From assembly GCA_022360315.1 (NCBI GenBank), contig JAKSDA010000096.1:1-50089 (forward strand): DNA of 50,089 bases, given 5' to 3'. A model generated the notes under the pieces. The model was given only the letters and a program-made list of their open reading frames with translations. It ran no database searches and was not told the origin of the DNA. The DNA comes from Pseudomonadota bacterium (lineage in GTDB: Bacteria; Myxococcota_A; Polyangia; Haliangiales; Haliangiaceae). Below are positions 20,362 through 29,187 of this stretch, piece after piece (position 1 is the stretch's first letter; every line of letters begins with the position of its first letter). Both the position numbers and the translations under genes were made by a program.

Positions 20362-21255
20362 TCACCGGCGGCTTGGGTGCCCGCTCTCGCCATTGTGTGC
20401 CTGGTCGGCCAGATAGTTGCGATAGAGCTCCATGATGCGCTGAGTGATGGGTCCGACAGCGGGTGTATGGGTTGCCCGGCCGTCAATCGTAGCAACCGGA
20501 ACCACACCGCGGACCGAGCTCGTAACAAATGCTTCCTTCACCGAGCGGACTTGATCCGGAGTGAGAGTCCCCTCGCGAACGTCAATGCCGGCCCGGCCCG
20601 CCAGCTCGATCACGCGCTGCCGGGTAATACCGGGTAGAAGGCCAATTTCGAGGGCTGGAGTGATGACCTCGTCGCCCTGAACAACGAACACATTACAGGT
20701 CGAGCCTTCAGCCACCCGCCCCTTGGCATCGCACATCAGAGCCTCGTCGGCTCCATTCCGTCTGGCTTCGTGGAGCGCCATGATATTGTTCAGATAGTTT
20801 CCCGACTTGACCGACGGGTCTACCGCCCGTCTGGGGGTGCGCTGAACTCCGACGATCCACAGACTCATGCCGCGGGTGTAGAGCCGTTCGGGCGGCAACT
20901 CGAGCGGCCTGACAATGACGATCAAGCTGGGCTGGTCGGCCAGTTCAGTGTCGAGACCGATTTCACCCGCGCCGCGCGTGACCACGACGCGCAGATATGA
21001 TTCTCGGTTTTGCGCTGCGCGCAGTGTATTGGACGTGGCCGCAACAATGGTGTCGAGATCGGGCAGGTCGAGGGCAATGGATGCTGCCGATCGCGCCAAT
21101 CGGTCGATATGCGCCTCCAGATCGACCGGATTTCCCCCGGAGGTACGCATGACCTCGTAGACGCTGTCACCGTAGAGAAACCCGCGGTCAAAAATCGAGA
21201 TCCGCGCACTGTCGCGGTCGTACACGGTTCCATCGACGTAGACTTTGACTCCCAT
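20362..21255 (-). CDS. Class IV PLP aminotransferase (branched-chain or D-amino acid type)
   Basis: This PLP enzyme belongs to fold type IV (branched-chain amino acid aminotransferase, D-amino acid aminotransferase and aminodeoxychorismate lyase). It shows DRGFLYGDSVYEVMRT at 23-38, the PLP-binding Lys150 in SVKSGNYLNNIMALHEA, Glu184 in GRVAEGSTCNVF and LLPGITRQRVIELA. The 297-residue length is typical. ATG 21255 (MGVKVYVDG) is preferred to the ATG nine codons earlier because homologues start at this point. It ends 23 bases before the CNBD gene. Substrate cannot be told from sequence. Transamination of a 2-oxo acid such as 2-oxoadipate, made by enzymes encoded near 29-33 kb, is possible but speculative. 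Confidence 0.9.
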   Translation of the reverse strand: MGVKVYVDGTVYDRDSARISIFDRGFLYGDSVYEVMRTSGGNPVDLEAHIDRLARSAASIALDLPDLDTIVAATSNTLRAAQNRESYLRVVVTRGAGEIGLDTELADQPSLIVIVRPLELPPERLYTRGMSLWIVGVQRTPRRAVDPSVKSGNYLNNIMALHEARRNGADEALMCDAKGRVAEGSTCNVFVVQGDEVITPALEIGLLPGITRQRVIELAGRAGIDVREGTLTPDQVRSVKEAFVTSSVRGVVPVATIDGRATHTPAVGPITQRIMELYRNYLADQAHNGESGHPSRR

Positions 21256-21290
21256 GCAGAGGGAGAGGTTACCAGACCGCATGCGGTATG

Positions 21291-22259
21291 CTAGCGGCCA
21301 CCGAGCAGATCGCTAACCGAGCGCAGACCGACTCTGGCCGCGACGGTCCAGCGTTCGCCAACCGGCGGATCGACTGCCCGGTCCAGGCTGCGCTGGTAGG
21401 CCGCACGCGCCCGGCGCAAATAGCTCATGGCGCTGACCCGTAGCGAGCGCCTGAGTTGCTCGCGCGCGCGCGGCTCGAGTTCGGGTGGCAAGTCGAACAT
21501 CAGCGATAGAGCCAGGTCGTGATACAGGCTGCCGATGCGGAATTCGGCGGCGACGATGGCGGCGACTTCGCGGTGACTCAGAACTGCGCGATAGGCCCGA
21601 ACCGCCGCTTCCATGGCGTTCTCTTTGGCCCGCACGCCGGCCCGCAGCCGTTCGAGTCGAGGGGCCAGGCGAATGTGGTGGTAGGCGCGCAGGAGTTCCT
21701 CGGCACGTGAAAACGGTTCGGCAGCCCCGGCCGATACCGATTCTAGACGCGTACTTATGGGTGGTCCACGCACCTCGCTTCCATCCGAGCGCAGCGAGCC
21801 GAGTCGGGTCTGCAGGCGGTCTGCCCGTTCGACGATCTCGATATGGTCTCGGCCCAGGCTCCAGGCTCGTGCGGTGAGTTCGAGGGCCCTGCGCCGTCGA
21901 CCGGCCAAAAATTCCAGCTCGGCCAGACGCAGCGCCGCGCGAGCCGCAATTTCCGGGCTCAGAGGTCCACCTTCTGCAACGACCTCTTCGTACGCCGTGC
22001 GCGCACTGGCTACATCGCCGTGGAGCGTTTCGAGCAGATACCCCGCGTAATAGCGATCGGCGATGCGAGCAGCCTCGCCCGGCTCGGCATGAGTCAGGTC
22101 GATGGCGAGTTGACTCTGCAGTGAAACAGCGCTCGGCCAAAGCGAGGGGTCGGGCTCGGGCGATGAGCATGCGGGGATCACTGCGGCCAGTGCCGCCAAA
22201 GCGGCGATCGCACCCCATACGGCGCAGCGCCGACACCGGAAGAAATTGCATCGCGGCAT
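21291..22259 (-). CDS. Helical-repeat lipoprotein, 322 aa
   Basis: A basic N-terminus and hydrophobic stretch (WGAIAALAALAAVIPACSS) end in a lipobox PAC, so a lipoprotein is predicted. The mature part is helical with TPR-like units (RIADRYYAGYLLETLHGDVA, AALRLAELEFLAGRRRRALE, LARAAYQRSLDRA-like helices). No catalytic motif is visible. ATG 22259 gives a proper signal peptide, and the longer frame upstream does not. It ends 35 bases before the aminotransferase gene. It may be an envelope scaffold protein. The named family is unknown. Confidence 0.75.
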   Translation of the reverse strand: MPRCNFFRCRRCAVWGAIAALAALAAVIPACSSPEPDPSLWPSAVSLQSQLAIDLTHAEPGEAARIADRYYAGYLLETLHGDVASARTAYEEVVAEGGPLSPEIAARAALRLAELEFLAGRRRRALELTARAWSLGRDHIEIVERADRLQTRLGSLRSDGSEVRGPPISTRLESVSAGAAEPFSRAEELLRAYHHIRLAPRLERLRAGVRAKENAMEAAVRAYRAVLSHREVAAIVAAEFRIGSLYHDLALSLMFDLPPELEPRAREQLRRSLRVSAMSYLRRARAAYQRSLDRAVDPPVGERWTVAARVGLRSVSDLLGGR

Positions 22260-22366
22260 TCTCACAGTGCCGGCGCTTTCGCCTCGCCCATATGCCAGCG
22301 TAGCAATTCGCCGCCTGTGCACTGTCGAAACCGCGTACAACCTTGTCACGACCTGGCAAAACATTG

Positions 22367-23119
22367 TCACGATTTTGTCATGTCGGCAGAGGAATTGGCC
22401 GGGGCTGGTTTTTTCGACCCGGTGACCAGGCGATATCCGGTGCCGTGTACAGTGAGCAAGTGGCGCGGTTTATCCGGTTCGTCTTCGAGGGCGCGTCTGA
22501 GCTTGACGATGTGGTTATCGACGGTGCGAGTATTGGGGTAGCGGTCGTATCCCCACGCCTGGTCGAGCAGTTCATGACGGCTGATCACTTCGCCCGGCCG
22601 ACGGGAAAACACTTCGAGGATGGCGAACGAGCGAGCTGGCAGCGCGATGGCTTTGCCGGCTTTCCTGGCCTCCTGCCGGGCAAAATCGATGATCACGTCG
22701 CCAAAGCGCAGTTCGCGCGGTGTCTCGCGCCGTTTTTGCCGGTCGGTTCGGCGCAGGACTGCAGCCACGCGAGCGAGCAGTTCCATGAGCGAGAACGGCT
22801 TGGTGACATAGTCATCGGCGCCGATTTCCAGTCCGCGCACGCGATCGATCTCGGCCCCGCGGGCGCTGAGCATGATGACCGGAATGTCGGAGACCTCGCT
22901 TTTTTTCTGTGCCTTGAGTCGGCGACAGATCTCGAATCCATCGCTATCGGGCAGCATGATATCGAGGATGATCAGATCCGGGGTCGTCCGCATTGCCAGC
23001 TCCAGGCCGTCGGAACCGCGCGCTGCCACGGTGACCTGGTAGCCGGACGCGCGCAAGGTATCCTCGAGCCCGAGCCGGATCGAGGCGTCGTCTTCGATGA
23101 CCAGGATCTTCGCTTGCAT
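22367..23119 (-). CDS. OmpR/PhoB-family response regulator
   Basis: The 250-residue protein has a complete receiver domain, with Asp10-Asp11, phosphoacceptor Asp53 in ILDIMLP and Lys107 in VTKPFS. A winged-helix output domain follows (ALPARSFAILEVFSRRPGEV, QAWGYDRYPNTRTVDNHIVK, GTGYRLV). ATG 23119 (MQAKILVIEDD) is the start, and the longer upstream frame overlaps the divergent ATPase gene. No histidine kinase gene is adjacent. The gene heads a minus-strand run toward 16.7 kb and may regulate it, or it may regulate the divergent BrxC-like gene across the 186-base spacer. Confidence 0.95.
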   Translation of the reverse strand: MQAKILVIEDDASIRLGLEDTLRASGYQVTVAARGSDGLELAMRTTPDLIILDIMLPDSDGFEICRRLKAQKKSEVSDIPVIMLSARGAEIDRVRGLEIGADDYVTKPFSLMELLARVAAVLRRTDRQKRRETPRELRFGDVIIDFARQEARKAGKAIALPARSFAILEVFSRRPGEVISRHELLDQAWGYDRYPNTRTVDNHIVKLRRALEDEPDKPRHLLTVHGTGYRLVTGSKKPAPANSSADMTKS

Positions 23120-23305
23120 GGTGCTCTTGAACCAATCATAGCGCAGCGGGCCAGATTGACGTCGAGCTTTCGAGCCTGTCTCGACTGGGCAGGCCGACCG
23201 GATGGAAAGGAATGCACATACGCGAGCGCGAGCGCCCGATCTGCGGGTATCGCGTTCGGCCGAGACTACTCGCCGATCTATCATCGATCCGCGAGGGATG
23301 ACGCC

Positions 23306-26300
23306 ATGTTGATCCGAGAACTCTTTGTTTCCGACGTCACCCGGGATATCCCCCCGATCGTCTACTTCCACGAGCAGACGCCCGAGAATCTCGCGAGTGA
23401 AGTCTCCGAATACATCATCACGGGCGGCTGGCCACACGATCACCCGCACCATCGCCGGGTTGCCGAGGGCATCCACGAGCAATACGTCAAGCTGTTGACC
23501 CGCATCGCCGCGGAGCTCGACAAGACCGGCGGGCCAGAGCTACCCACGGCGTGGATCTCGGGGTTCTATGGCTCGGGTAAATCGAGCTTCGCCAAGCTGC
23601 TCGGCCTGGCACTCGACGGCGTGGTGTTGCCCGACGGCAGGTCTCTGGCCCAGGCCTGGCTCGAGCGCGACACATCCCGGCGCGCCGCGGAGCTGAGGCA
23701 GGCGTGGACAGAGCTGGTCGCCACGATCGAGCCAGTGGCGGTCGTATTCGATATCGGCAGTACGGCAAGAGACAACGAGCATATTCACACCGCGGCTGTG
23801 CGCCAGGTCCAGAAGCGACTCGGTTATTGCACGACCGAGCCGCTGGTCGCCGACTTCGAGCTCAGGCTCGAGCGCGATGGCCAGTGGCAGCGATTCGAGG
23901 AAGCGGCCAGGAAAGCCCTTGACAGGCCGTGGTCCGAGCTGCGCAAGCGACAGTTTGCCGGAGACGATTTTTCGCTGGTTCTCGCCCGGCTCTTTCCCGA
24001 TCGCTATCCCGAACCGCAGGCCTGGATCGCGGCGCGCTCGGGCACCGAGGCGCGCTCGTTCTCGCCCGGGGACGCGGTCGAGGCGATCGGCGACATGCTG
24101 CGCTTTCGCCGGCCCGGGGCCACGCTCTTTCTCGTCATCGACGAGGTATCGCAGTACGTACTGGCCAACCAAGACCGCGTCGATCGACTGCGAGCCTTTG
24201 CGACAGCGCTGGGCTCTCTCGGCGGCAAGGTCTGGCTGGTCGCGCTCGGCCAGCAAAGGCTTGAGGAGGCCGACAACTCATTGCTTTTCGGGGTCAGGGA
24301 TCGCTTTCCGCCCGGGTTGCGCGTTCACCTCGCCGCGACCAACATTCGCGATGTCGTCCACCAGCGCCTGCTCAGGAAGAAGCCAGAGGCCGCGGCGATA
24401 CTCCGCGAGCTCTTCGAAAAGAACCGCCCTGCCCTGAAGCTATACGCCTACGGTTGTGAATCGGTGACCGCAGACGAGTTCGCCGAAATGTATCCCATGC
24501 TGCCGGGGCACATCGACCTGCTGCTCCACATCACCAGTGCGCTGGGTGCACGCTGTGCACGCGCTCAGCGCGACGATCAGGCGATTCGCGGCCTGCTCCA
24601 GCTGCTCGGCGAGCTTTTTCGCGATCGGCAACTCGCCGACATGGAGCTGGGCGCCCTGGTCGCCCTGGATCAGATCTACGAGGTCCAATACACTGCGCTC
24701 GATTCCGACGTGCAGACCTCGATGGCGCGAATTGTCAGTCGGTATGCCGACGATGCCTCCGGCGTCGAGGTTCGCAGCGCCAAGGCGGTCGCGTTGCTCG
24801 AGCTCATTCAAGACACGATCCCCACCGACGCCAGGCTGGTCGCACAATGCCTCTACGACCGGGTCGACGCGGGCAACAATCTCTCGGCGGTTACCGACGC
24901 GCTCGAGCAACTGCGCAGAGAGAACCTGCTCGGCTATTCAGAGAAGCACGGCTACAAGATCCAGTCATCTGCCGGTGAGGAATGGGAGCGCGAACGCCGT
25001 GACATCGCTGTCCCGCGCGAGATGAAAAGCGAGCTCGTGCAAGAATCGCTGAAGCGTCTCCTCGCCACTGCCGATCGCCCTCGCCTTGAAGGACGGCCGA
25101 TTCCCTGGGCGGGGGTGTTCTCGGACGGACGCCGCGCCGACAATGTGATCTTGCTGGAAGCGCGCGACGCGGCATCGCTCCGGGTTGATTTTCGCCTGGT
25201 TGCCAGGGACGAGCGAAAGGACGGCACGTGGGTGCGCCAAAGCGCGGACTCTGCCCTGCGCAACCGGTTGACATGGGTCATCGGCGACAGCGAAGAGGTC
25301 GACCTCGTCGCCACAGAGCTGTGGCGGTCACGCAGCATGGTCCGCAAGTACAAACCGCGCGTCGAGTCGCTCAATGCGGCGCGCAAGCTCCTCCTCCAGC
25401 AGGAAGAACATCGCACCGAAGACCTCGACAAGCGATTGCGAGATACGGTGGCCGCCGGATGGATGGGCGGAATGATGTATTTCCGCGGCCGGCCAATGTC
25501 GCCGCGCGAGCCAGCCGGGACCTTTGCCAGAGCCCTGAAGTCCGCGGCAAACCGCATTCTTCCCGATCTCTTTCCCCACTTTGTCGCGACCCGGATCCAG
25601 CCGTCCGAACTCTTGCAGCTGGTCGAGGCCGAGCTCTCCGGTCCGTCGCCGAAGTTTCTGAACGACCGACTCGGCCTCCTCGAGCTCGACTCGGGGCGAT
25701 ACGTCTCCACCTGCGCGGGGGTGGTTCCGCGTCGAGTGCAGGAGCACGTCGAGGCCGGGGGAGTCGTCGGCGGAACCGCGCTGCTGACCCACTTCGGCGG
25801 TCCGCCGTACGGATACTCGAGCAACGTCGTCAAGGCCTGCGTGGCTGGCCTTGTGCGCGCGGGCAAGCTGCGCATCCAGCCGGAAACAGGCGCCGAGATC
25901 ACTGCGATGAGAGATGCAGGCGCCCGGGCGATCTTTGAAAAAGACCGCGCATTTCGGCGTGCCACGCTGTTTCCTGCCGGCCATGATGACATCGGGTTTC
26001 AGGCGCGGGCACGTATCTGCAAGTTCTTCGAGGAGCAACTGCAGCACCAGATGGAGCGCGAGGACAACGCCATCGCCGACGCGGTCGCGTTGCATTTTCC
26101 CATACAGGCCGCGCGGCTCGGCGAGGTTTTCTCGCGACTGCGACAGCTTGCCGGCGGCGAGGAGCGGCCCGAGGAGCTCGTCGAGCTCGATGGCATCCTC
26201 GAGCGCTGTGTCGCCAGCTCACGGCAGACCACGGCCACGGTGAAGCTGGTCGTGAAACATCTCGATGCTCTGCGCGATGGTGTCCAGGCGCTGGCGATCA

Positions 26301-26917
26301 TCGATGCCGAACTCGCGCCCGAGGTGGTTGAGGCGGTGCGAGCGGCCCGCGACATTCGCGATACCCAGGCTGCTCAGCTGCGGGAGGCCGGCGCGCTGGA
26401 TGGAGAATCGGCGCGGGCAGCCAGTCGCATCGGTGAACAGCTCGACCGGGCCCGGCCATGGCGTGACATCGCGGCAGTAAAACAAGACGTCGCGCATTTG
26501 CGCACGGCCTACGCAACCGAACGGCAGCGGCTTCTCGAGTGGCAGGAGAAAACAGCCGAACAGGCCCGGGCCCGGATCAAGGCGCGCGATGGATTCAATC
26601 GCTTGACAGACGACCAGAGGCACAATGTGCTGCGGCCCTTGAGTCTGGCTGTCACCACTACCAGCGCGCATGAACTGACTCCGTCTCTTGTCGCGCTCAA
26701 CGATCGGTTTGTACTCGCTCTGTCCCGGGCCGAGGACGAGGCCAACCAACGACTGGACGCGATCCTCGGCGAGGGCGAATACCCGCTCATCGTGCCGGTC
26801 GATCTCGCCCTGCGCAATCGCGAGATCGCGTCGGTGGAGGAGTTGAGGGCCTTGCTCGACGAGATCGAGAAGCGACTGCTCAAGCACCTGCCCAACGCCC
26901 GGGTACGACTGATCTAA
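23306..26917 (+). CDS. BrxC/PglY-like (DUF6079-type) P-loop ATPase
   Basis: The 1203-residue protein begins IRELFVSDVTRDIPPIVYF followed by SEVSEYIITGG, a start shared in pattern with BrxC/PglY ATPases of phage-defence BREX/Pgl systems. Walker A is WISGFYGSGKSSFAKLL at about residues 87-103, and Walker B is LFLVIDEVSQYV near 273-284. The remaining 900 residues are mostly helical with charged, coiled-coil-like stretches near 1040-1120. ATG 23306 is preceded by GAGGG. The frame open upstream to 22343 overlaps the divergent regulator and is rejected. BREX/Pgl normally needs a methyltransferase (PglX), a PglZ phosphatase-like protein and others. None is in this window, so this is a solitary copy or part of a different system. 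The family call rests on motifs and N-terminal pattern only. Confidence 0.8.
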   Translation: MLIRELFVSDVTRDIPPIVYFHEQTPENLASEVSEYIITGGWPHDHPHHRRVAEGIHEQYVKLLTRIAAELDKTGGPELPTAWISGFYGSGKSSFAKLLGLALDGVVLPDGRSLAQAWLERDTSRRAAELRQAWTELVATIEPVAVVFDIGSTARDNEHIHTAAVRQVQKRLGYCTTEPLVADFELRLERDGQWQRFEEAARKALDRPWSELRKRQFAGDDFSLVLARLFPDRYPEPQAWIAARSGTEARSFSPGDAVEAIGDMLRFRRPGATLFLVIDEVSQYVLANQDRVDRLRAFATALGSLGGKVWLVALGQQRLEEADNSLLFGVRDRFPPGLRVHLAATNIRDVVHQRLLRKKPEAAAILRELFEKNRPALKLYAYGCESVTADEFAEMYPMLPGHIDLLLHITSALGARCARAQRDDQAIRGLLQLLGELFRDRQLADMELGALVALDQIYEVQYTALDSDVQTSMARIVSRYADDASGVEVRSAKAVALLELIQDTIPTDARLVAQCLYDRVDAGNNLSAVTDALEQLRRENLLGYSEKHGYKIQSSAGEEWERERRDIAVPREMKSELVQESLKRLLATADRPRLEGRPIPWAGVFSDGRRADNVILLEARDAASLRVDFRLVARDERKDGTWVRQSADSALRNRLTWVIGDSEEVDLVATELWRSRSMVRKYKPRVESLNAARKLLLQQEEHRTEDLDKRLRDTVAAGWMGGMMYFRGRPMSPREPAGTFARALKSAANRILPDLFPHFVATRIQPSELLQLVEAELSGPSPKFLNDRLGLLELDSGRYVSTCAGVVPRRVQEHVEAGGVVGGTALLTHFGGPPYGYSSNVVKACVAGLVRAGKLRIQPETGAEITAMRDAGARAIFEKDRAFRRATLFPAGHDDIGFQARARICKFFEEQLQHQMEREDNAIADAVALHFPIQAARLGEVFSRLRQLAGGEERPEELVELDGILERCVASSRQTTATVKLVVKHLDALRDGVQALAIIDAELAPEVVEAVRAARDIRDTQAAQLREAGALDGESARAASRIGEQLDRARPWRDIAAVKQDVAHLRTAYATERQRLLEWQEKTAEQARARIKARDGFNRLTDDQRHNVLRPLSLAVTTTSAHELTPSLVALNDRFVLALSRAEDEANQRLDAILGEGEYPLIVPVDLALRNREIASVEELRALLDEIEKRLLKHLPNARVRLI

Positions 26918-26927
26918 CAGAAACACT

Positions 26928-26959
26928 CACGCTGGATCGTTGCCAAGGTAATCGTGTGT
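26928..26959. repeat. Dispersed 32-bp repeat, copy a
   Basis: It begins CACGCTGGATCG and ends ATCGTGTGT, with partly complementary ends. It lies 10 bases after the BrxC-like stop. By eye it matches copy b (27105-27136) at 27 of 32 positions and copy c (29045-29076) at 25 of 32. Confidence 0.65.
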
Positions 26960-27098
26960 AACAAAAACACATTGGTTGTGGAGCAAACAAGGTGTTCTGT
27001 TGCGAGGCCAGCGGCCGAGCCGGCCGGGACTCCGGCCGGCCGGGGCTTTGCCCAAAACTGAGTACCTCAGTGACCAGACGCGAAGCGGCCGGGCCGCG

Positions 27099-27136
27099 CA
27101 CGATGACGTTGGATCGTTTCCAACGTCATCGTGTGT
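27099..27136. repeat. Dispersed repeat, copy b, with a perfect 15-bp hairpin
   Basis: CACGATGACGTTGGA (27099-27113) is exactly complementary to TCCAACGTCATCGTG (27119-27133) around TCGTT. It ends a few bases before the stop of the minus-strand homocitrate synthase-PilZ gene at 27142 and could stabilise or terminate that transcript. No T-run follows. Its outer half matches copies a and c. Confidence 0.75.
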
Positions 27137-27141
27137 CGTTG

Positions 27142-28635
27142 TCAGGTGGCTCGAAGAAGCCGACCCATGTGGTTTGAGATACTCACCCGTTCGGCCGGAC
27201 TTGCAAAAACGAAATGAACTCCGTATTCCCTCACCCCATTGCTGGACGACATCCATACGACCCTGCCACGCACACCATACCGGTCGCTTCCCGACACGAT
27301 GACCAGCGAGACCAGGCTGCCGCAATGGAGTTCGGCATCGAGAGACAGGCTGATGCCGAACTTGCTGATGCTGGTTGCCTGTCCGAACACTGCCCGATCC
27401 GGGCCAACTTGCACCTCGAAATCGCACGCAACGCGCAGACCATTGCGCGCCACACAGGACGATTCGGCGGATGTCTCATACCACTTGACGATGTGCTCCA
27501 GGTGGTCCGGCGTCACCACCCGTCCCTGTCGTCCCAGATCCCTGATCTGGTCCAGGATAGCCGGTGCGTAGATCGTGTCGAGATCCGCCCGTTCGAGACA
27601 ATCGCGAAGCGATGACGGTCCGGCCATGTGGTCCAGCACAAGGGCGTTTCTCCGTCCGAACAAGGCCGGATCGAGGCTGTGGAACTCCGCCGGGTCCACG
27701 GTCGCCGCGGCCCCGGTCGACGTCGCGACCGAGGTGTCTGTGTTTCGCACCTTCCTGCCAGCGCGGTGAGTAAACGCGTTTGCACCGACGATTGGAGCAT
27801 TGCCAGGAATAGGTCGATTGGAAAACTCACTCACCATGCGATAGATCCTCGGCAAGTGCTCGAGATGTCTCTGACCCTCGCCAAAGTCTGCGGCAAGAAC
27901 TGCCAGTAGCTGGGCCAGATCCACGATCCCTGCACGCTCGCCGAGCCCCATCACAGTGGCATCGATGATATCGACACCGGCCCGATACGCGTCCAGCGCA
28001 TTTGCCAATGCCATGCCGCGGTCGTTGTGACAGTGAACCGCTAACTGTGGGGCGACTTTATGCCTGTGTAGTGCCGCGCGCAGGTCGCGTACATAGTCGT
28101 ATAAATTGCTGCTGGTACCGGGTACAGCGGATCCCGCGGTATCCGCGATCGAGATGATGTCCGCCCCTGCCCTCGCTGCTTGCACCGCGACGGTCACCAC
28201 ATTCTCGAACGTCGAGCGAAGCGTGTCTTCCGGAGTAAATCGCACGATCACATCCGGGTCCTGTGCTTTCACCCAGGCAATGGCTTTGACAACTCGGTCA
28301 ATGGCTCCCGACAGACCGGTCTTTAATACATCGCGGAGTCGCTCGTCCGTAACACAGTAGAAAATCCCGATGAACTGTACTCTGCAGTCCAGGGCGATCT
28401 GCACATCGTCAAGATTGGCGCGTGCGTGCGCTACAACGGCCGCGTTGTAACCCCTGGTGGCAAGGACCCGGACGGCGTCTGCGATCTCCGCGCTGACCAC
28501 CGGATGGCCGGCCTCAATGTAGTCGACCCCCAGCGCGTCGAGCGCCTCCGCGATGGCGAGTTTGGCGTGGCTCGGAAAGCAGACACCTGGCGTCTGCTCC
28601 CCCTCTCGCAGAGTTGTATCAAGGATGGCAACCAC
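27142..28635 (-). CDS. Homocitrate synthase-like enzyme fused to a PilZ-like domain
   Basis: Residues 1-385 form a DRE-TIM metallolyase of the homocitrate/isopropylmalate synthase family, which condenses acetyl-CoA with a 2-oxo acid. It has LDTTLREGEQTPGV with metal ligand Asp6, the HCHND motif with His201 and His203, and VMGLGERAGIVDL. The REGEQTPG form fits homocitrate synthase better than isopropylmalate synthase. Residues about 395-497 resemble a PilZ domain: RNGLR at 397-401 matches RxxxR, TSISKFGISLSL replaces D/NxSxxG with loss of the Asp, then strands ending YGVHFVF. PilZ domains usually bind c-di-GMP. There is no LeuA-type allosteric domain. GTG 28635 is chosen because GGAGG stands five bases before it and residue numbering then equals the paralogue at 32394. 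The frame also has an earlier GTG at 28683. Confidence 0.88.
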   Translation of the reverse strand: MVAILDTTLREGEQTPGVCFPSHAKLAIAEALDALGVDYIEAGHPVVSAEIADAVRVLATRGYNAAVVAHARANLDDVQIALDCRVQFIGIFYCVTDERLRDVLKTGLSGAIDRVVKAIAWVKAQDPDVIVRFTPEDTLRSTFENVVTVAVQAARAGADIISIADTAGSAVPGTSSNLYDYVRDLRAALHRHKVAPQLAVHCHNDRGMALANALDAYRAGVDIIDATVMGLGERAGIVDLAQLLAVLAADFGEGQRHLEHLPRIYRMVSEFSNRPIPGNAPIVGANAFTHRAGRKVRNTDTSVATSTGAAATVDPAEFHSLDPALFGRRNALVLDHMAGPSSLRDCLERADLDTIYAPAILDQIRDLGRQGRVVTPDHLEHIVKWYETSAESSCVARNGLRVACDFEVQVGPDRAVFGQATSISKFGISLSLDAELHCGSLVSLVIVSGSDRYGVRGRVVWMSSSNGVREYGVHFVFASPAERVSISNHMGRLLRAT

Positions 28636-28688
28636 GAGTTCCTCCAGGCATAACTGAGACGCAGGTGTCACCGTTCGGTCCACACAGC

Positions 28689-28944
28689 GTCGCAGAGCGT
28701 TGTCTATCGTATCGTGAAATCACCGTATCACCGGTTAATATCGCAAGTTTGTGCACGTGTCGCAGAGGGTTGTCTATCGCATAGCAAAATCACCCTATCA
28801 CCGGAGTTAATGTCGCAGGCTTGTGCGCGTGTCGCAGAGCGTTGTCTATCGTATAGCAAAATCACCCTATCACCGGAGTTAATGTCGCAGGCTTGTGCAC
28901 GTGTCGCAGAGCGTTGTCTATCGTATCGTGAAATCACGTTGTCG
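28689..28944. repeat. Tandem array of 70-72-bp repeats upstream of homocitrate genes
   Basis: CGCAGAGCGTTGTCTATCG or close variants start at 28691, 28761, 28833 and 28905, a period of 70 then 72 and 72 bases. Each unit contains a TATCACCGG(AG)TTAAT segment and TTGTGCACGTGTCGCAGAG. The last copy is partial. The two outer copies share CGTATCGTGAAATCAC while the inner two have ATAGCAAAATCAC. The array sits 50-300 bases upstream of the GTG of the homocitrate synthase-PilZ gene and may hold repeated operator sites. Confidence 0.85.
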
Positions 28945-29044
28945 AATCGCGCGATCGGATTGGTTCAGCCATAGCACACCACACCACTCCTGTATAGCTC
29001 GTGATCGCGTCGTATTGCCAGAAATCACCGGCAGGTGCGCAGGT

Positions 29045-29076
29045 CACGTTGTATCCTTTCCAATCTGATCGTGTGT
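29045..29076. repeat. Dispersed 32-bp repeat, copy c
   Basis: It begins CACGTTGTATCC and ends ATCGTGTGT, the same ends as copy a near 26928. It lies 111 bases before the homoaconitase start. Copies b and c bracket the homocitrate synthase-PilZ gene and its repeat array. Confidence 0.6.
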
Positions 29077-29187
29077 AGGTATCCCATTGCCAACAATGTT
29101 ATCTTTATTGTTATCATTGTTATCTTGGCGATGGATGCGGCCATGGTTGCGTATCCTCACGAGTTCGCCTCTACATAGCGGCTTGCC

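Larger units (their letters stand above)
28636..29187. other. Divergent regulatory region of the 2-oxoadipate genes
   Basis: About 550 bases separate the homocitrate synthase-PilZ gene and the homoaconitase operon. It contains the 72-bp tandem repeats (28689-28944), a copy of the dispersed 32-bp repeat (29045-29076) and an AT-rich block near 29088-29130 with TTGTTATC repeats and an AACAATG/CATTGTT inverted pair. No gene is supported, although both strands of the repeat array stay open because the unit is a multiple of three. Confidence 0.6.

Noticed and set aside
22343..23305. N-terminal extension of the BrxC-like ATPase
   Set aside because: It is antisense to a canonical response regulator, and the family start motif begins at ATG 23306.
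26927..27427. Minus-strand frame of 166 codons beyond the PilZ-fused synthase
   Set aside because: It overlaps the C-terminal domain of the synthase in another frame and reads through repeat elements.
28689..28944. CRISPR array
   Set aside because: Units of 70-72 bases are repeated throughout, with no unique spacers and no cas genes nearby.
28714..28974. Plus-strand frame with 24-residue repeats
   Set aside because: The DNA unit is 72 bases, so any frame without a stop repeats. The opposite strand is equally open and there is no ribosome binding site. Treated as a non-coding repeat array.
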